Of a stretch of 64,000 nt of DNA, positions 44,508 through 54,398 are shown one piece after another; position 1 is the stretch's first letter, and every line of letters starts with the position of its first letter. The notes beneath the pieces were generated by a model that saw only the letters and a program-made list of their open reading frames with translations, ran no database searches and was not told the origin of the DNA. The DNA is from Aliivibrio sifiae (GTDB lineage Bacteria > Pseudomonadota > Gammaproteobacteria > Enterobacterales > Vibrionaceae), in assembly GCF_002954715.1 (NCBI RefSeq), contig NZ_MSCP01000002.1, positions 127,010 through 191,009 on the forward strand, written 5' to 3'. A program made the translations under genes and the position numbers.

Positions 44508-45197
44508 CTATAGAGCAAGTAATAGCTTTTCAGCCGTGCTTTCAGAACTTGCTGGGTTTTGTCCAGTAATGATAAGACCATCTTGAATAACAAAAGATGC
44601 CCAATCACTGACTTTTTGATAGTCGCCGCCTTGTTTCTTAAGCTCATCTTCTAATAAAAACGGCACAATGTCTGTTAAGGCAACTGCTTCTTCTTCCGTG
44701 TTACTGAACCCCGTTACGGCTTTGTTTTTTACTATCGGTTGACCAGCAGTATTTTTTGCGTTCAATAATACCGCACCGGCGTGACAAACGGCGGCAACGG
44801 GTTTGTTGTTGCTCAGTAGTGTTTCAATAAGGGCAATAGAGTTTTTATCATCAACTAGATCCCATAATGGTCCGTGACCGCCTGGGTAGAATACAGCATC
44901 AAAATCATCAGCCTTGATGTCGTTTAGCGTGTGAGTACTTGCTAACTGTTGTTGTGCTGATTCATCGTTATCAAAACGACGAGTGGCTTCAGTTTGAAAG
45001 TTTTCTAATTCACTGTTTGGATCGATAGGTGGTTGTCCACCCAGTGGAGAGGCGAGTGTGATTTCAATGCCTGCATCCAGAAATACGTAATAAGGTGCCG
45101 CAAACTCTTCAATCCAAAATCCTGTTTTTTCGCCAGTATTACCAAGATCAGAATGTGAAGTCAGAACCATCAAAATGCGTTTTTTATGTGTTGTCAT
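44508..45197 (-). CDS. DJ-1/PfpI-family protein (Hsp31-like)
   Basis: A 229-aa member of the DJ-1/PfpI class I glutamine amidotransferase-like superfamily. The nucleophile elbow is AAVCHAGAVLL with Cys138-His139, and a conserved Glu lies in GFWIEEFAAPYYVF near residue 30. YPGGHGPLWDL is the usual preceding loop. Such proteins act as glyoxalase III, deglycase or chaperone-like stress proteins. It is divergent from LysR (143 bp) and upstream of GST, forming a small redox/electrophile-defence set. Confidence 0.92.
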   Translation of the reverse strand: MTTHKKRILMVLTSHSDLGNTGEKTGFWIEEFAAPYYVFLDAGIEITLASPLGGQPPIDPNSELENFQTEATRRFDNDESAQQQLASTHTLNDIKADDFDAVFYPGGHGPLWDLVDDKNSIALIETLLSNNKPVAAVCHAGAVLLNAKNTAGQPIVKNKAVTGFSNTEEEAVALTDIVPFLLEDELKKQGGDYQKVSDWASFVIQDGLIITGQNPASSESTAEKLLLAL

Positions 45198-45340
45198 TAT
45201 TCTATTCCTTTAATTATTGGTTGACCCTTGAAGAGATGAATCAAGGCATGGATAAAATATAGAGTGTAAACCTCAGTTAGACAATGCAGATTAATTTGAT
45301 TACATTGATTTAAAAATTCGACTAATAAGGTGAGATAACA

Positions 45341-46261
45341 ATGAAGTTGTCGTTTGAACAACTAAAAAGCATGGTGGTATTCACACATGTAGTGGATCAG
45401 GGTAGCTTTAGTGCGGCAGCAAAGCAGTTGGAATTATCACGTACCGTGGTTAGTTATCACATTAAGAAATTAGAAACGAACTTAGGAGTGACATTAATCA
45501 ATCGTTCGACGCGAAGTTTGTCACTCACTGATGCGGGAATTGAATTTTACAGCAGTTGTCGGTTGATCTCAGAGCAAGCGCAATTTGCGAATCAGAAAAT
45601 GGAAAACTATAAAAATGAACCTGAAGGGGTATTAAAAATAACGTGTCCTGTGAACATGGGATTACAGGTCATTGTGCCTGCATTGAACGTCTTTAAAGCG
45701 CAGTTTCCTAAGATTGAGTTGGATTTAATTTTGTCTGATGAGGTGATTAATATCATTCAAGAAGGCATTGATTTGGCCATTCGAGGAGCTGCATTGCCTG
45801 ACTCTGGCTTAAAAGCTCGTAAGCTCTCTTCTTTACCTACTTGCTTATGTGCATCCCCAAGTTATTTAACTCGCTGTGGTAAACCGCTTACTCCTGCTGA
45901 ACTAGAGCAGCACAACTGGGTGATGTATAAGTTGGGATCGCCAACGCTAGAGCTGACAAAAGGGACAAGATCCTATCGCATTAAAATGAGTGGCGATATC
46001 ACCACCAATAATGCCGCAGCACGAACCGCTTTTGTTGAGGGCGGACACGGCTTAGGACGAATACCTGTTTATGATGCGATGCCTAAAATTAAAGAAGGCA
46101 CGCTACAAACCTTATTAGATGATTATGAACTGGCAGATATTGAGGTGTATGGTGTGTACCCACCTGGTGCAACGGATTCTAAAAAAGTACGTTTATTGTT
46201 GGATTTTTTAATTCAATATTTTGATAGTGCGCACCCAAGAAGCTCAATGTTATTGGGATAA
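45341..46261 (+). CDS. LysR-family regulator
   Basis: A 306-aa LysR-type regulator: HTH in GSFSAAAKQLELSRTVVSYHIKKLETNLGVTLINRSTRSLSLTDAG (about 21-65), then a CrgA/PBP2_8-like effector domain (IDLAIRGAALPDSGLKARKL). An AAGGTGAG ribosome site precedes ATG 45341. It is divergent from the DJ-1/GST pair and probably regulates it, with a reactive or aromatic electrophile as plausible signal. Confidence 0.93.
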   Translation: MKLSFEQLKSMVVFTHVVDQGSFSAAAKQLELSRTVVSYHIKKLETNLGVTLINRSTRSLSLTDAGIEFYSSCRLISEQAQFANQKMENYKNEPEGVLKITCPVNMGLQVIVPALNVFKAQFPKIELDLILSDEVINIIQEGIDLAIRGAALPDSGLKARKLSSLPTCLCASPSYLTRCGKPLTPAELEQHNWVMYKLGSPTLELTKGTRSYRIKMSGDITTNNAAARTAFVEGGHGLGRIPVYDAMPKIKEGTLQTLLDDYELADIEVYGVYPPGATDSKKVRLLLDFLIQYFDSAHPRSSMLLG

Positions 46262-46411
46262 TATTGAACACTGGCTATTTAATTAATAAGAATAGTGATA
46301 AAAAATGAGATTTATTTTTGGTTGAATTTTAGGTGTTTTTGTATAAAAAATACATAAATTACTTTTTTTTCATTTACTTATCTTATTATTGTAAGTGATT
46401 GTAATATCGTG

Positions 46412-46427
46412 ACGACAACGATTGCTT
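46412..46427. promoter_or_regulatory. PurR-like operator upstream of the purine permease
   Basis: ACGACAACGATTGCTT matches the ACGCAAACGTTTGCGT PurR box at 12 of 16 positions, including the central AACG core. It lies 83 bp before the permease start; guanine/hypoxanthine permease genes are PurR targets in E. coli. Confidence 0.5.
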
Positions 46428-46509
46428 ATTTATATTTCTCTCAATTTGTGCAAAAATGCGCGCAGAAAATTAATCGCACTTTTATGCTACTTAGTTTAAG
46501 GAATGTTCC

Positions 46510-47880
46510 ATGTCTCAGGGCAATGCGCAAAATACGGCACCACAATCCAATATGGATAGAAAACTTGATGGTTTCTTTAAAATTTCAGAACGCGGAAGTA
46601 CCGTAAAAACTGAAATGATTGCGGGTCTTACGACATTTTTAGCAATGGTATATTCAGTCATTGTTGTTCCAAGTATGCTCGGTGCTGCAGGATTTGATAC
46701 GGGTGCTGTTTTTGTTGCAACGTGTTTAGTTGCGGCTTTTGGTTCATTATTGATGGGCTTGTGGGTTAACTTACCAATGGCGATTGGTTGTGCAATATCA
46801 TTAACTGCCTTTACCGCTTTTAGCTTGGTATTAGGGCAAGGTGTTAGTATTCCTGTTGCTCTTGGTGCTGTCTTTATTATGGGTGCATTGTTTACGTTAA
46901 TTACAGTAACCGGCATTCGCCAGTGGATTTTAAATAACTTACCAACCGGTATTGCTCATGGTACAGGGATTGGTATTGGTCTGTTTCTTCTATTGATTGC
47001 TGCTGATGGCACAGGTCTTATTGTTAAAAACGCGCATGCTGGTTTACCTATTATGTTAGGTGATATCACGTCGTTCTCAGTAATGATGTCGGTACTTGGT
47101 CTTGCTGCTATTTTTGGCTTAGAAAAAAAACGTGTTCCGGGCGGTATTCTATTAGTGATTGTCGCTATTTCTATTATTGGTTTAATCTTCGATCCAAGCG
47201 TAACTTACAATGGCTTCTTTGCTTTACCTAGCCTAGAAACGGCAGATGGTGGTTCATTGATTGGTTCTATGGATATCATGGGCGCATTAACTCCTGCGAT
47301 TCTTCCTGTTGTTATTGCACTCGTCATGACGGCGGTATTTGATGCGACAGGTACAATTCGTGCATTAGCAGGCCAAGCTAATTTATTAGATGAAGACGGT
47401 AAAATCATTAACGGCGGTAAAGCATTAACGGCGGATTCAGCAAGCTCAATGGTTGCAGGTTTAGTGGGTGGTGCTCCAGCAGCGGTTTACATCGAATCAG
47501 CAGCAGGTACAGCGGCTGGTGGTAAAACGGGTTTAACAGCAACGGTTGTTGGTGTTTTATTTCTTGTTATGATTTTCTTATCTCCAGTAAGTTACCTAGT
47601 GCCAGTTTATGCGACAGCTCCTGCATTAATGTACGTTGGTCTATTAATGCTAAGTAACGTGTCTAAGTTGGATTTTGATGACTCAGTAGATGCGTTATCT
47701 GGCCTTGTTTGTGCCGTATTCATTATTTTATCTGCCAACATCGTAACGGGTATTATGATTGGTTTTACTACGTTAGTTGTAGGTCGTATCTTTGCTGGTG
47801 AGTTTAAGAAATTGAATGTAGGGATTGTTTCAATCACGATTGCGTTGATTGTATTTTATGTCGGTGGTTGGGCTATTTAA
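46510..47880 (+). CDS. ghxP: NCS2/AzgA-type guanine/hypoxanthine permease (GhxP-like)
   Basis: A 456-aa transporter with 12-14 membrane segments of the nucleobase-cation symporter 2 family, AzgA subgroup. It strongly resembles E. coli GhxP/GhxQ from memory: [27 protein letters not shown] at the start, [42 protein letters not shown] and [23 protein letters not shown]. These import guanine and hypoxanthine with protons. AAGGA precedes ATG 46510. A PurR-like box upstream suggests repression when purines are plentiful. It is monocistronic with a good terminator. Which of the E. coli paralogues it corresponds to is uncertain. Confidence 0.92.
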   Translation: MSQGNAQNTAPQSNMDRKLDGFFKISERGSTVKTEMIAGLTTFLAMVYSVIVVPSMLGAAGFDTGAVFVATCLVAAFGSLLMGLWVNLPMAIGCAISLTAFTAFSLVLGQGVSIPVALGAVFIMGALFTLITVTGIRQWILNNLPTGIAHGTGIGIGLFLLLIAADGTGLIVKNAHAGLPIMLGDITSFSVMMSVLGLAAIFGLEKKRVPGGILLVIVAISIIGLIFDPSVTYNGFFALPSLETADGGSLIGSMDIMGALTPAILPVVIALVMTAVFDATGTIRALAGQANLLDEDGKIINGGKALTADSASSMVAGLVGGAPAAVYIESAAGTAAGGKTGLTATVVGVLFLVMIFLSPVSYLVPVYATAPALMYVGLLMLSNVSKLDFDDSVDALSGLVCAVFIILSANIVTGIMIGFTTLVVGRIFAGEFKKLNVGIVSITIALIVFYVGGWAI

Positions 47881-47908
47881 CGCTTAATATAACAAACGAT
47901 GATGATTG

Positions 47909-47940
47909 AAAAACGGATGCTTAATCGCATTCGTTTTTTT
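47909..47940 (+). terminator. Terminator after the purine permease
   Basis: The stem AAAACGGATGC / GCATTCGTTTT (one G-T pair) is followed by a T run, about 30 bp past the stop codon. Confidence 0.85.
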
Positions 47941-48084
47941 ATGCATGTAATAAAAACATCAGTATTAAATTGGTTTATTTTTTAAGCGTGTCCTATCTTT
48001 TAGATCAGATACTTGTACCAGAGCAAAGCACTTTTAAAAGTGATTAATGGTAACAATGAAAGTAATTAAAGATAAGGAATCATT

Positions 48085-49581
48085 ATGAATAGGATGTTCA
48101 AGAATTTGTCGGTGACCGCTGCACTTTCATTTTCATTGGTAGCGAATGCAGCGCAAGAAAAGCCCAATATATTTGTTATTTTTACCGATGATATCGGCAT
48201 TTCAAACCTCAGTGCTTATCACAATGGCGTAATGAGCAGTGATACGCCAAACATTGATAGCATTGCTGAAAAAGGGATGCTACTTACCGACTATTACGCT
48301 CAACCTTCTTGTACCGCTGGTCGCTCTGCCTTTTTGACTGGACAATTACCTGTGAGAACAGGGATGCACTCTGTTGGTTTACCCGGCGGCCCTGTCGGTC
48401 TTAATCAAGATACGCCAACGCTTCCTGAAGTATTAAAAACCCTTGGCTATACAACCGGTCAATTTGGTAAAAACCATTTGGGGGATAGAGATGAATTTCT
48501 ACCCACAATGCATGGTTTTGATGAGTACTGGGGATGGCTATATCACCTAAATGCGATGGAATACACCGAAGATCCTGATTGGCCACAAGATGAAGCATTT
48601 CAAAAGTTTGCTCCACGCAATGTGATTCACTCCACCTCAGATGGTAAAGGCAATCAAACCATTAAAGACGATGGACGATTATCCACTGAACGGATGAAAA
48701 CCTTAGATGATGAGGTGAACAAACACGCCATTAACTTCATCGAAAAAGCGGTTAAGAATAATAAACCTTTCTTTACTTGGTATTGCCCATCGAGAGGTCA
48801 TGTTTGGACTCATTTATCTCCTAAGTATGAAAAGATGCTAGGAAAAAATGGATGGGGACTACAAGAAGTCGTGATGAAAGACTTGGATGATCATGTTGGT
48901 GAAATGCTCGCAAAAATTGAAGAATTAGGCATTTTAGATAACACCATTATAATCTTTACTGCCGATAATGGGCCTGAAATCATGACATGGCCAGATGGTG
49001 GTATGACGCCTTTTCGTGGCGAAAAAGGAACAACTTGGGAAGGGGGAGTACGTGCGCCTTTCTTAATTCAATGGCCCGATAAGATCCCGAAAAATACGGT
49101 GCATAACGGCATGTTTGATGGTATGGATTTGTTACCAACATTAGTTGAAGCTGCGGGTGGTCCGGCGGATGTCAAACAACAAATGTTGAAAGGTTACAAA
49201 GGCTTTAAAGCACATCTAGATGGTTACAACCAAATGGAGATGTTAACCACAGATGGTGAGTCGAATCGTAAAGAGTTGTTTTATTATGAAAGAGACAAGC
49301 TGCAAGCGGTACGTGTCAACGATTGGAAAGCACACTTTGTGGTGCAAAATCATGGCTGGAGTGGCGCTAAAGAAGAGTTAAATGCCCCATTACTGTTTAA
49401 CTTACGTCGTGATCCTTATGAGCGTACCGCGGAAGAATCTGGCATGTATTTAAAATGGATGGGACAAAAAATGTGGGCGTTCGGTCCAGCTCAAGCAGCC
49501 GTTGGTCAGCACTTAGAAACATTTAAACAATGGCCGCCAGTTACTTCGGATACCGTAACCACTGGTGGTGTGGGCAACTAA
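48085..49581 (+). CDS. Exported sulfatase (arylsulfatase-type)
   Basis: A 498-aa periplasmic sulfatase. It has a signal peptide (about 1-22, ending ANA), a metal-binding FTDDIG motif, the formylglycine site PSCTAGRSAFLTGQ (C-x-A-x-R, Cys76), GKNHLGD, and the second metal/active-site stretch FTADNGPEIMTWPDGG with FRGEKGTTWEGGVRAPF. Cys76 must be oxidised to formylglycine by a maturase (anSME or FGE type), none of which lies in the window. It releases sulfate from sulfate esters, perhaps algal or host glycans. It is monocistronic. The substrate is unassigned. Confidence 0.94.
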   Translation: MNRMFKNLSVTAALSFSLVANAAQEKPNIFVIFTDDIGISNLSAYHNGVMSSDTPNIDSIAEKGMLLTDYYAQPSCTAGRSAFLTGQLPVRTGMHSVGLPGGPVGLNQDTPTLPEVLKTLGYTTGQFGKNHLGDRDEFLPTMHGFDEYWGWLYHLNAMEYTEDPDWPQDEAFQKFAPRNVIHSTSDGKGNQTIKDDGRLSTERMKTLDDEVNKHAINFIEKAVKNNKPFFTWYCPSRGHVWTHLSPKYEKMLGKNGWGLQEVVMKDLDDHVGEMLAKIEELGILDNTIIIFTADNGPEIMTWPDGGMTPFRGEKGTTWEGGVRAPFLIQWPDKIPKNTVHNGMFDGMDLLPTLVEAAGGPADVKQQMLKGYKGFKAHLDGYNQMEMLTTDGESNRKELFYYERDKLQAVRVNDWKAHFVVQNHGWSGAKEELNAPLLFNLRRDPYERTAEESGMYLKWMGQKMWAFGPAQAAVGQHLETFKQWPPVTSDTVTTGGVGN

Positions 49582-49705
49582 CTGACTAGAATCAATAAGT
49601 GATAGCAAAGGTGTAGGTATGTTTTTTTTCATTGTGATTAAGAATGTAAATACACCTTTATTTTTATGTATAGAGTAATATATACCAATATATAGGAAAT
49701 ATAAT

Positions 49706-50089
49706 ATGAATCGATTATTTTTACTTTCAGCGTCTTCTGGGTTAATCGTAATAGCGCTTGCCTATGGATTAATGCCTGCGCAATCTCTGCCTTTTCTGTT
49801 TGATATTGATCCAACACCAATTAATGTCACGCATATCTTCCGAGCCGTTATGGGGTTGTATTTAGGATTTGCTATGCTTTGGTTAGTCGGAGCATTCAAT
49901 CAAAAATATCAATTATCAGCCTTGTATAGCTTAGTTGTTTTTATGGTTGGATTGGCGTTTGGACGTTTATTAAGTATGACTCTTGATGGGGTGCCAAACG
50001 GATTGCTTCTTTTCTATCTGTTTTTAGAGTTTGGATTTGGTATTCTAGGGGTTATTCTGATTAAAAACACAGAGAAAAACGCTGTGTGA
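49706..50089 (+). CDS. DUF4345-like membrane protein
   Basis: A 127-aa integral membrane protein with four hydrophobic segments (about 4-24, 42-64, 72-92 and 98-120). A central THIFRAVMGLYLGFAMLWL and FMVGLAFGRLLSMTLDGVPN fit the DUF4345 family of small four-helix proteins. No function is known. It is followed 35 bp later by an NAD(P)-binding protein and then a LysR gene on the same strand, so a three-gene unit is possible. Confidence 0.82.
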   Translation: MNRLFLLSASSGLIVIALAYGLMPAQSLPFLFDIDPTPINVTHIFRAVMGLYLGFAMLWLVGAFNQKYQLSALYSLVVFMVGLAFGRLLSMTLDGVPNGLLLFYLFLEFGFGILGVILIKNTEKNAV

Positions 50090-50124
50090 TTCTATTCTCA
50101 ATTAAGGTTGAGTAAGGGCATATT

Positions 50125-50802
50125 ATGAAGGAACCGTCATCTATCATTATTGCTGGGTCTACTGGTTTGATAGGACATCATTTATTGAATGAAGCCTTAA
50201 AAAACGAAGAGATTCAACACGTTTATAGTCTCACTCGCCGACCTCTTGATGATATATGCTCGAAGCTAATTCAGGTGATCAATCCTGAATTGACGATTGA
50301 TAAAGAGCAAGTTAAAGATAATGTACCTAAGGTCGGTTTTATTACGCTAGGCACAACCATTAAAAAGGCTGGCAGTAAGGCTAGATTAAAAGCGATTGAT
50401 GTTTCGCTAGTGGTGGACGTAGCTCAATCTATGCATGATATTGGCGTTGAGCGTATTTATGTCGTTTCTTGTGTTGGGGCATCAAGCTCTGCGTTTTCGC
50501 ATTATTTAAAATGCAAAGGGGAAATGGAAGAAAAGGTATCTGCGATTGGTTTTAAAAATGTCACGTTTATGCAGCCAGGTCCTTTGTCAGGAACAAGAGC
50601 AAAAACACGATCCGACGAAGCGTTATTACAATGGATCATGAAACTCTTTAATCCATTGATGAAAGGCTTTTTATTAAACTATAAGCCGATCCATGGAGAA
50701 ATTGTTGCTCAAAGTATGCTTGATTTAGCATTGAGAAATAGTGATAGCGAGGGGGGTTATCGATACACCTCAAGAGACATGTTTGCATTAATAAATAAGT
50801 AG
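50125..50802 (+). CDS. NAD(P)-binding Rossmann protein (YbjT/HTATIP2-like)
   Basis: A 225-aa atypical short-chain dehydrogenase. The N-terminal IIAGSTGLIGHHLLNEAL carries the GxxGxxG nucleotide-binding pattern. Later come FITLGTTIKKAGSK and YVVSCVGASSSAFSHYLKCKGEMEE, where the Tyr-x-x-x-Lys site is partly retained (YLKCK), and a MQPGPLSGTR segment, as in oxidoreductases of the HTATIP2/NmrA-like group. It may act on an electron acceptor or simply sense NAD(P). It lies between DUF4345 and a LysR gene on the same strand. Confidence 0.85.
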   Translation: MKEPSSIIIAGSTGLIGHHLLNEALKNEEIQHVYSLTRRPLDDICSKLIQVINPELTIDKEQVKDNVPKVGFITLGTTIKKAGSKARLKAIDVSLVVDVAQSMHDIGVERIYVVSCVGASSSAFSHYLKCKGEMEEKVSAIGFKNVTFMQPGPLSGTRAKTRSDEALLQWIMKLFNPLMKGFLLNYKPIHGEIVAQSMLDLALRNSDSEGGYRYTSRDMFALINK

Positions 50803-50846
50803 TGTTTCACAGTGTATATTGTGATGAATAAAGGAATGGACAGTTA

Positions 50847-51773
50847 GTGCAGCAATTTGATTATAACTTACTAAATACGCTAGAAGTCTTATTAGAAGAA
50901 CAAAGCGTAACCTCTGCTGCTTTACGATTGCATCTAAGTCAATCTGCAGTCAGCAAGCAGCTAGCTAAATTGCGTGAAGTCTTTGGTGATCCATTATTTG
51001 AGCGGACGTCTTATGGATTACGGGCAACCCCTAGAGCAAAGCAATTAGCACCAGAGTTACGTCAAGTATTACAACATCTGGAGCTATTTACTCGACCACA
51101 GCATTTTGAACCCAGTGAAAGCCAAAGAACGTTTGATATTCACATGGTTGAACCTGCATATTCTTTAACTTACCCTCATTTTATGCCTGAGATCTTAAAG
51201 CAAGCCCCCCAAGTCAATGTGCATGCAAAAACATGGCGTCGTGATAGTTTAGATCAATTATTACGCTGTGAAATTGATATGGCAATAAGTTGCTGGGAAT
51301 GGGACTCACGCTCTAAATGGCATATGGAGAATATTCCCAACGAATTGAATTATGTTGAACTAGTTAAAGATCATGCGGTGTGTTTGGTACGAGAAGAGCA
51401 TCCGCTATTTCAAGAAAAATGGGGATTAGATACCTTCTTAAAGTATCGTCACCTACAAGTGGTTTTTGGTGGTATCGAGCAATGGTTGTTGGATGACATT
51501 CTAAATTTAGAACACCTAAAACGAGATATTGCCGTTAATTTAACAGACTTTCATTCTGCCATGGAATTGTGTGAACACAGTGATTTAATTTTATGTGCGC
51601 CAGCAAAATACGTAGGCAACATGTTGAAAGGTTCACCGCTAAAAATATTATCAGCACCTGTAGAAATGGAAGCCGGCTGTTATGTTCTTATGTGGCATAA
51701 GCATTTTGATTTTGACCATTCACATCGTTGGTTTAGAGAGTTGATTATTGATCGAGTAAAAGCAGAGTATTAA
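50847..51773 (+). CDS. LysR-family regulator
   Basis: A 308-aa LysR-type regulator starting at GTG 50847; no ATG fits the family N terminus (QQFDYNLLNTLEVLLEEQSVTSAALRLHLSQSAVSKQLAKLREVFGDPLFERT). AAAGGA lies about 12 nt upstream, rather far. The effector domain is NodD/NocR-like. It follows the NAD(P)-binding protein by 44 bp and converges on the GH2 gene. Its target may be its own upstream genes. Confidence 0.9.
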   Translation: MQQFDYNLLNTLEVLLEEQSVTSAALRLHLSQSAVSKQLAKLREVFGDPLFERTSYGLRATPRAKQLAPELRQVLQHLELFTRPQHFEPSESQRTFDIHMVEPAYSLTYPHFMPEILKQAPQVNVHAKTWRRDSLDQLLRCEIDMAISCWEWDSRSKWHMENIPNELNYVELVKDHAVCLVREEHPLFQEKWGLDTFLKYRHLQVVFGGIEQWLLDDILNLEHLKRDIAVNLTDFHSAMELCEHSDLILCAPAKYVGNMLKGSPLKILSAPVEMEAGCYVLMWHKHFDFDHSHRWFRELIIDRVKAEY

Positions 51774-51789
51774 TGATATTACATGAGAT

Positions 51790-51814
51790 TGGAGGTACAG
51801 AAAACGTACCTCCA
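51790..51814. terminator. Hairpin between LysR and mannosidase (convergent)
   Basis: A 9-bp perfect stem TGGAGGTAC / GTACCTCCA with a 7-nt loop between convergent genes. U-tracts are weak on both sides. Confidence 0.45.
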
Positions 51815-51828
51815 TGTAGAAATAAACC

Positions 51829-54237
51829 TTAGTAGCTATTAGATAAATCGTAGATACGCAAAGAGTGAGTTAGTGTCTCTAAATCGTCTCCCAAGTACTC
51901 CACTGTTATTGGTTCTTGAGGTAAAAGGGTAAAACTTGAATCACTGAACCTGCCTTTTCCATCGTGCTCTAAATGCACAAAGAAAGCAGGATAATCAGAT
52001 TGCAGAGTAATACGATTATCTTCCTGAGTTACTTCAATATTGGCTTTTTTAATCGTCAGTTGTTTGATTGTTGGTGTAGCAAACCATGTATTTTGAACTT
52101 TCTCGCCATTAACCGTTATTTCAACAAAGAAAAAACTGTTATTGGCGCTGACTTGAAATTTCTCTTTTGTTAATGACCAAATGACATCATTACCATCTTC
52201 TTCAATAGAATAATTGATTGTCCACTGACCAAGAACCTCCCCATTGAAGTCCATCCAATACACATTACCGTCGATATGGTTTTCAAATCGGGAGTCATTT
52301 ACGACTCTGATTTGAACTTCTTTATCGGTTTCTTCAAAAGGAATGTAGGTCGGTGCAAAAAATCGCTTCGCATGATAATGAAGTTGTTTCCAACGACCGC
52401 TGTATTCAATGCTAGACCAAGAACTTACTGGCCAGTTGTCATTTAATTGCCAATACAACATACCTCTGCAAATAGGACTTATCGCTCGCCAATATTCACA
52501 GCCTGTTTTAATCGCAATAGATTGCTGCACTTGGCTTAAGTACAGCATCTGCTCAAAATTGGATGGGAAGCGGAAGTAACGAGTAAACATTTCTGTGATG
52601 ATGCTGTTCCCACGACCATTTTTTTGGTGCGCCTCAAATGTAGGTGAGGTGACGTTCCAATCATGCTCTGGAACAAAACGTTTTACTTCAGCAAAAGAAG
52701 GCCACGATTGAAACCCAAACTCTGAGCAAAAACGCGGTTTAATGTCTAAATAAGCACTGAATGATTTACCCGAATGCCAGACATCCCAGAAGTGCATATC
52801 ACCACGATTATCGTTGTGCCATGCGTCACCAAAATCCATGTCACCATTACAAGGAGAGCTTGTCCAAAAACGTCGGCTAGGATCTTCTTCTGCAATCCAT
52901 TGTGCGATATTACGGTTTAGACGGTCATAATTAACGGTGTAGGTTGTTTTGTTATTTTTGGATTCATCATACCAACCAATAGCACCAATCACTTCGTTGT
53001 CACCACACCAAAGTACAATCGATGGGTGGTCTTTAAGTCGGTTTATTTGTTGGCGGATTTCAGGTTCAACTTCGCTTAAGAAAGCCTCTGTCGAAGGATA
53101 GAGTGAACATGCAAACATCATATCTTGCCATACCATCAGACCGAGTTCATCACAAATCTCATAGAAGGTATCTGACTCGTATTGACCACCGCCCCACACG
53201 CGGATCATATTCATACTCGCGTCTTTTGCACTGCTTAACAATTCACGATAACGAGCTTCAGACTCTAAGCTTGGCATGGCATCCATCGGGATCCAATTAG
53301 CCCCTTTTGAATTGATAGGGAAGCCATTAATCACAAATTCCATTGCAGACCCAATGGTATCTACTTTATTGTTTAAGGTGAGTTGGCGAAGCCCTATTTT
53401 TTTAGAGATTGATTGAGTATTAAGATCAACATGCAAAGAGTATAATGGTTGTTCTCCGTATCCTGCTGGCCACCAAAGCTCTGGGTCTTCAATATGGAAA
53501 TTAACGACAGTGAGCCCAGACCCACAAGTAGTGGTCATTTGTATTTGATCACCGAATGTCACTGTGAGTTCATGATCACTTATCTGGTCGTGATGAACTA
53601 CAGCACTGACATCAACGCTTCCTTGCTGCCAAATCTGCTCAGTATGAACGGACAGTAACGTAATTTGATCAATCACTTCAATATAAACAGGATCGTAAAT
53701 ACCAGAAACCAATAAACAAATTCCCCAATCCCAGCCTGAGTGACATTGGGTTTTACGGATAAGATTCATGTGCGGAACTTGGTTGTTACCTACCGCCCAA
53801 GGAATTGGCATTGGCAGGGTATTAGCTCGTTGTTTGCCTTCTTCATTTACGCGCGAAAAATGCACTTCAATATGGTTCTCACCGAGTATTGCAAAAGGTT
53901 TGATATCAATTCGGTGTTGTTGGAACATATTTGTACTGCGTAATGCTAACTCGCCATTAATAAAAACATCAGCAAGAGTATCGAGACGGCTTAGGTTTAA
54001 GAGTAGTGAAGAAGCGCTGAGTTCTGATGATGAAAGAGAGAAAGTACGAGATAAATGCCAGTCGCATTCTCTTACCCATTGAACCTGTTTTTCATTGGTT
54101 TCTTGGTAAGGATCGGCAATGAGATTTGCACTCAATAATGCGTGATAATTATCTCCAGGAATAGACATTGGAATAGAGAGCTGAGAGTGTGTAGGCGAGG
54201 TTAGTGTCCAATCACCATTAAGAGAAACCTGCGACAT
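51829..54237 (-). CDS. GH2-family beta-mannosidase
   Basis: An 802-aa glycoside hydrolase of family 2. Started at ATG 54237 (MSQVSLNGDWTL, AGAAGGA upstream); a frame from 54327 would prepend 30 unlikely residues. It has the sugar-binding domain (about 1-170), the immunoglobulin-like domain, and a TIM barrel (about 275-560) with acid/base Glu415 in VLWCGDNEV and nucleophile Glu506 in FCSEFGFQSWPS. C-terminal beta domains follow. No signal peptide, so it acts on intracellular oligosaccharides, removing beta-linked mannose from mannans or N-glycan cores. No transporter for such sugars is adjacent. It is close to known Vibrio beta-mannosidases in layout. Confidence 0.94.
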   Translation of the reverse strand: MSQVSLNGDWTLTSPTHSQLSIPMSIPGDNYHALLSANLIADPYQETNEKQVQWVRECDWHLSRTFSLSSSELSASSLLLNLSRLDTLADVFINGELALRSTNMFQQHRIDIKPFAILGENHIEVHFSRVNEEGKQRANTLPMPIPWAVGNNQVPHMNLIRKTQCHSGWDWGICLLVSGIYDPVYIEVIDQITLLSVHTEQIWQQGSVDVSAVVHHDQISDHELTVTFGDQIQMTTTCGSGLTVVNFHIEDPELWWPAGYGEQPLYSLHVDLNTQSISKKIGLRQLTLNNKVDTIGSAMEFVINGFPINSKGANWIPMDAMPSLESEARYRELLSSAKDASMNMIRVWGGGQYESDTFYEICDELGLMVWQDMMFACSLYPSTEAFLSEVEPEIRQQINRLKDHPSIVLWCGDNEVIGAIGWYDESKNNKTTYTVNYDRLNRNIAQWIAEEDPSRRFWTSSPCNGDMDFGDAWHNDNRGDMHFWDVWHSGKSFSAYLDIKPRFCSEFGFQSWPSFAEVKRFVPEHDWNVTSPTFEAHQKNGRGNSIITEMFTRYFRFPSNFEQMLYLSQVQQSIAIKTGCEYWRAISPICRGMLYWQLNDNWPVSSWSSIEYSGRWKQLHYHAKRFFAPTYIPFEETDKEVQIRVVNDSRFENHIDGNVYWMDFNGEVLGQWTINYSIEEDGNDVIWSLTKEKFQVSANNSFFFVEITVNGEKVQNTWFATPTIKQLTIKKANIEVTQEDNRITLQSDYPAFFVHLEHDGKGRFSDSSFTLLPQEPITVEYLGDDLETLTHSLRIYDLSNSY

Positions 54238-54398
54238 AAAGAATCCTTCTGATGCCGTTGATATAGGGAGTATCAGAGAAGTGTATGTCTGAGTAGAAAA
54301 TAAAAACGTGATGGCACTCTCGAACAAAACAAGAGTAAGTCGTTTTATTTATACAAATTAGATGGTTAGCACAATTATTTTTTGTTATTTTCACAACA

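Noticed and set aside
46262-46509. Purine riboswitch before the permease
   Set aside because: No recognisable purine aptamer core; a PurR-like box explains the likely regulation better.
46409-46606. Separate 65-aa gene overlapping the purine permease start
   Set aside because: It overlaps the permease in another frame, has no ribosome site and no domain.
49638-49820. 60-aa minus-strand frame across the DUF4345 start
   Set aside because: It is a shadow of AT-rich DNA and the DUF4345 coding start, with no ribosome site.
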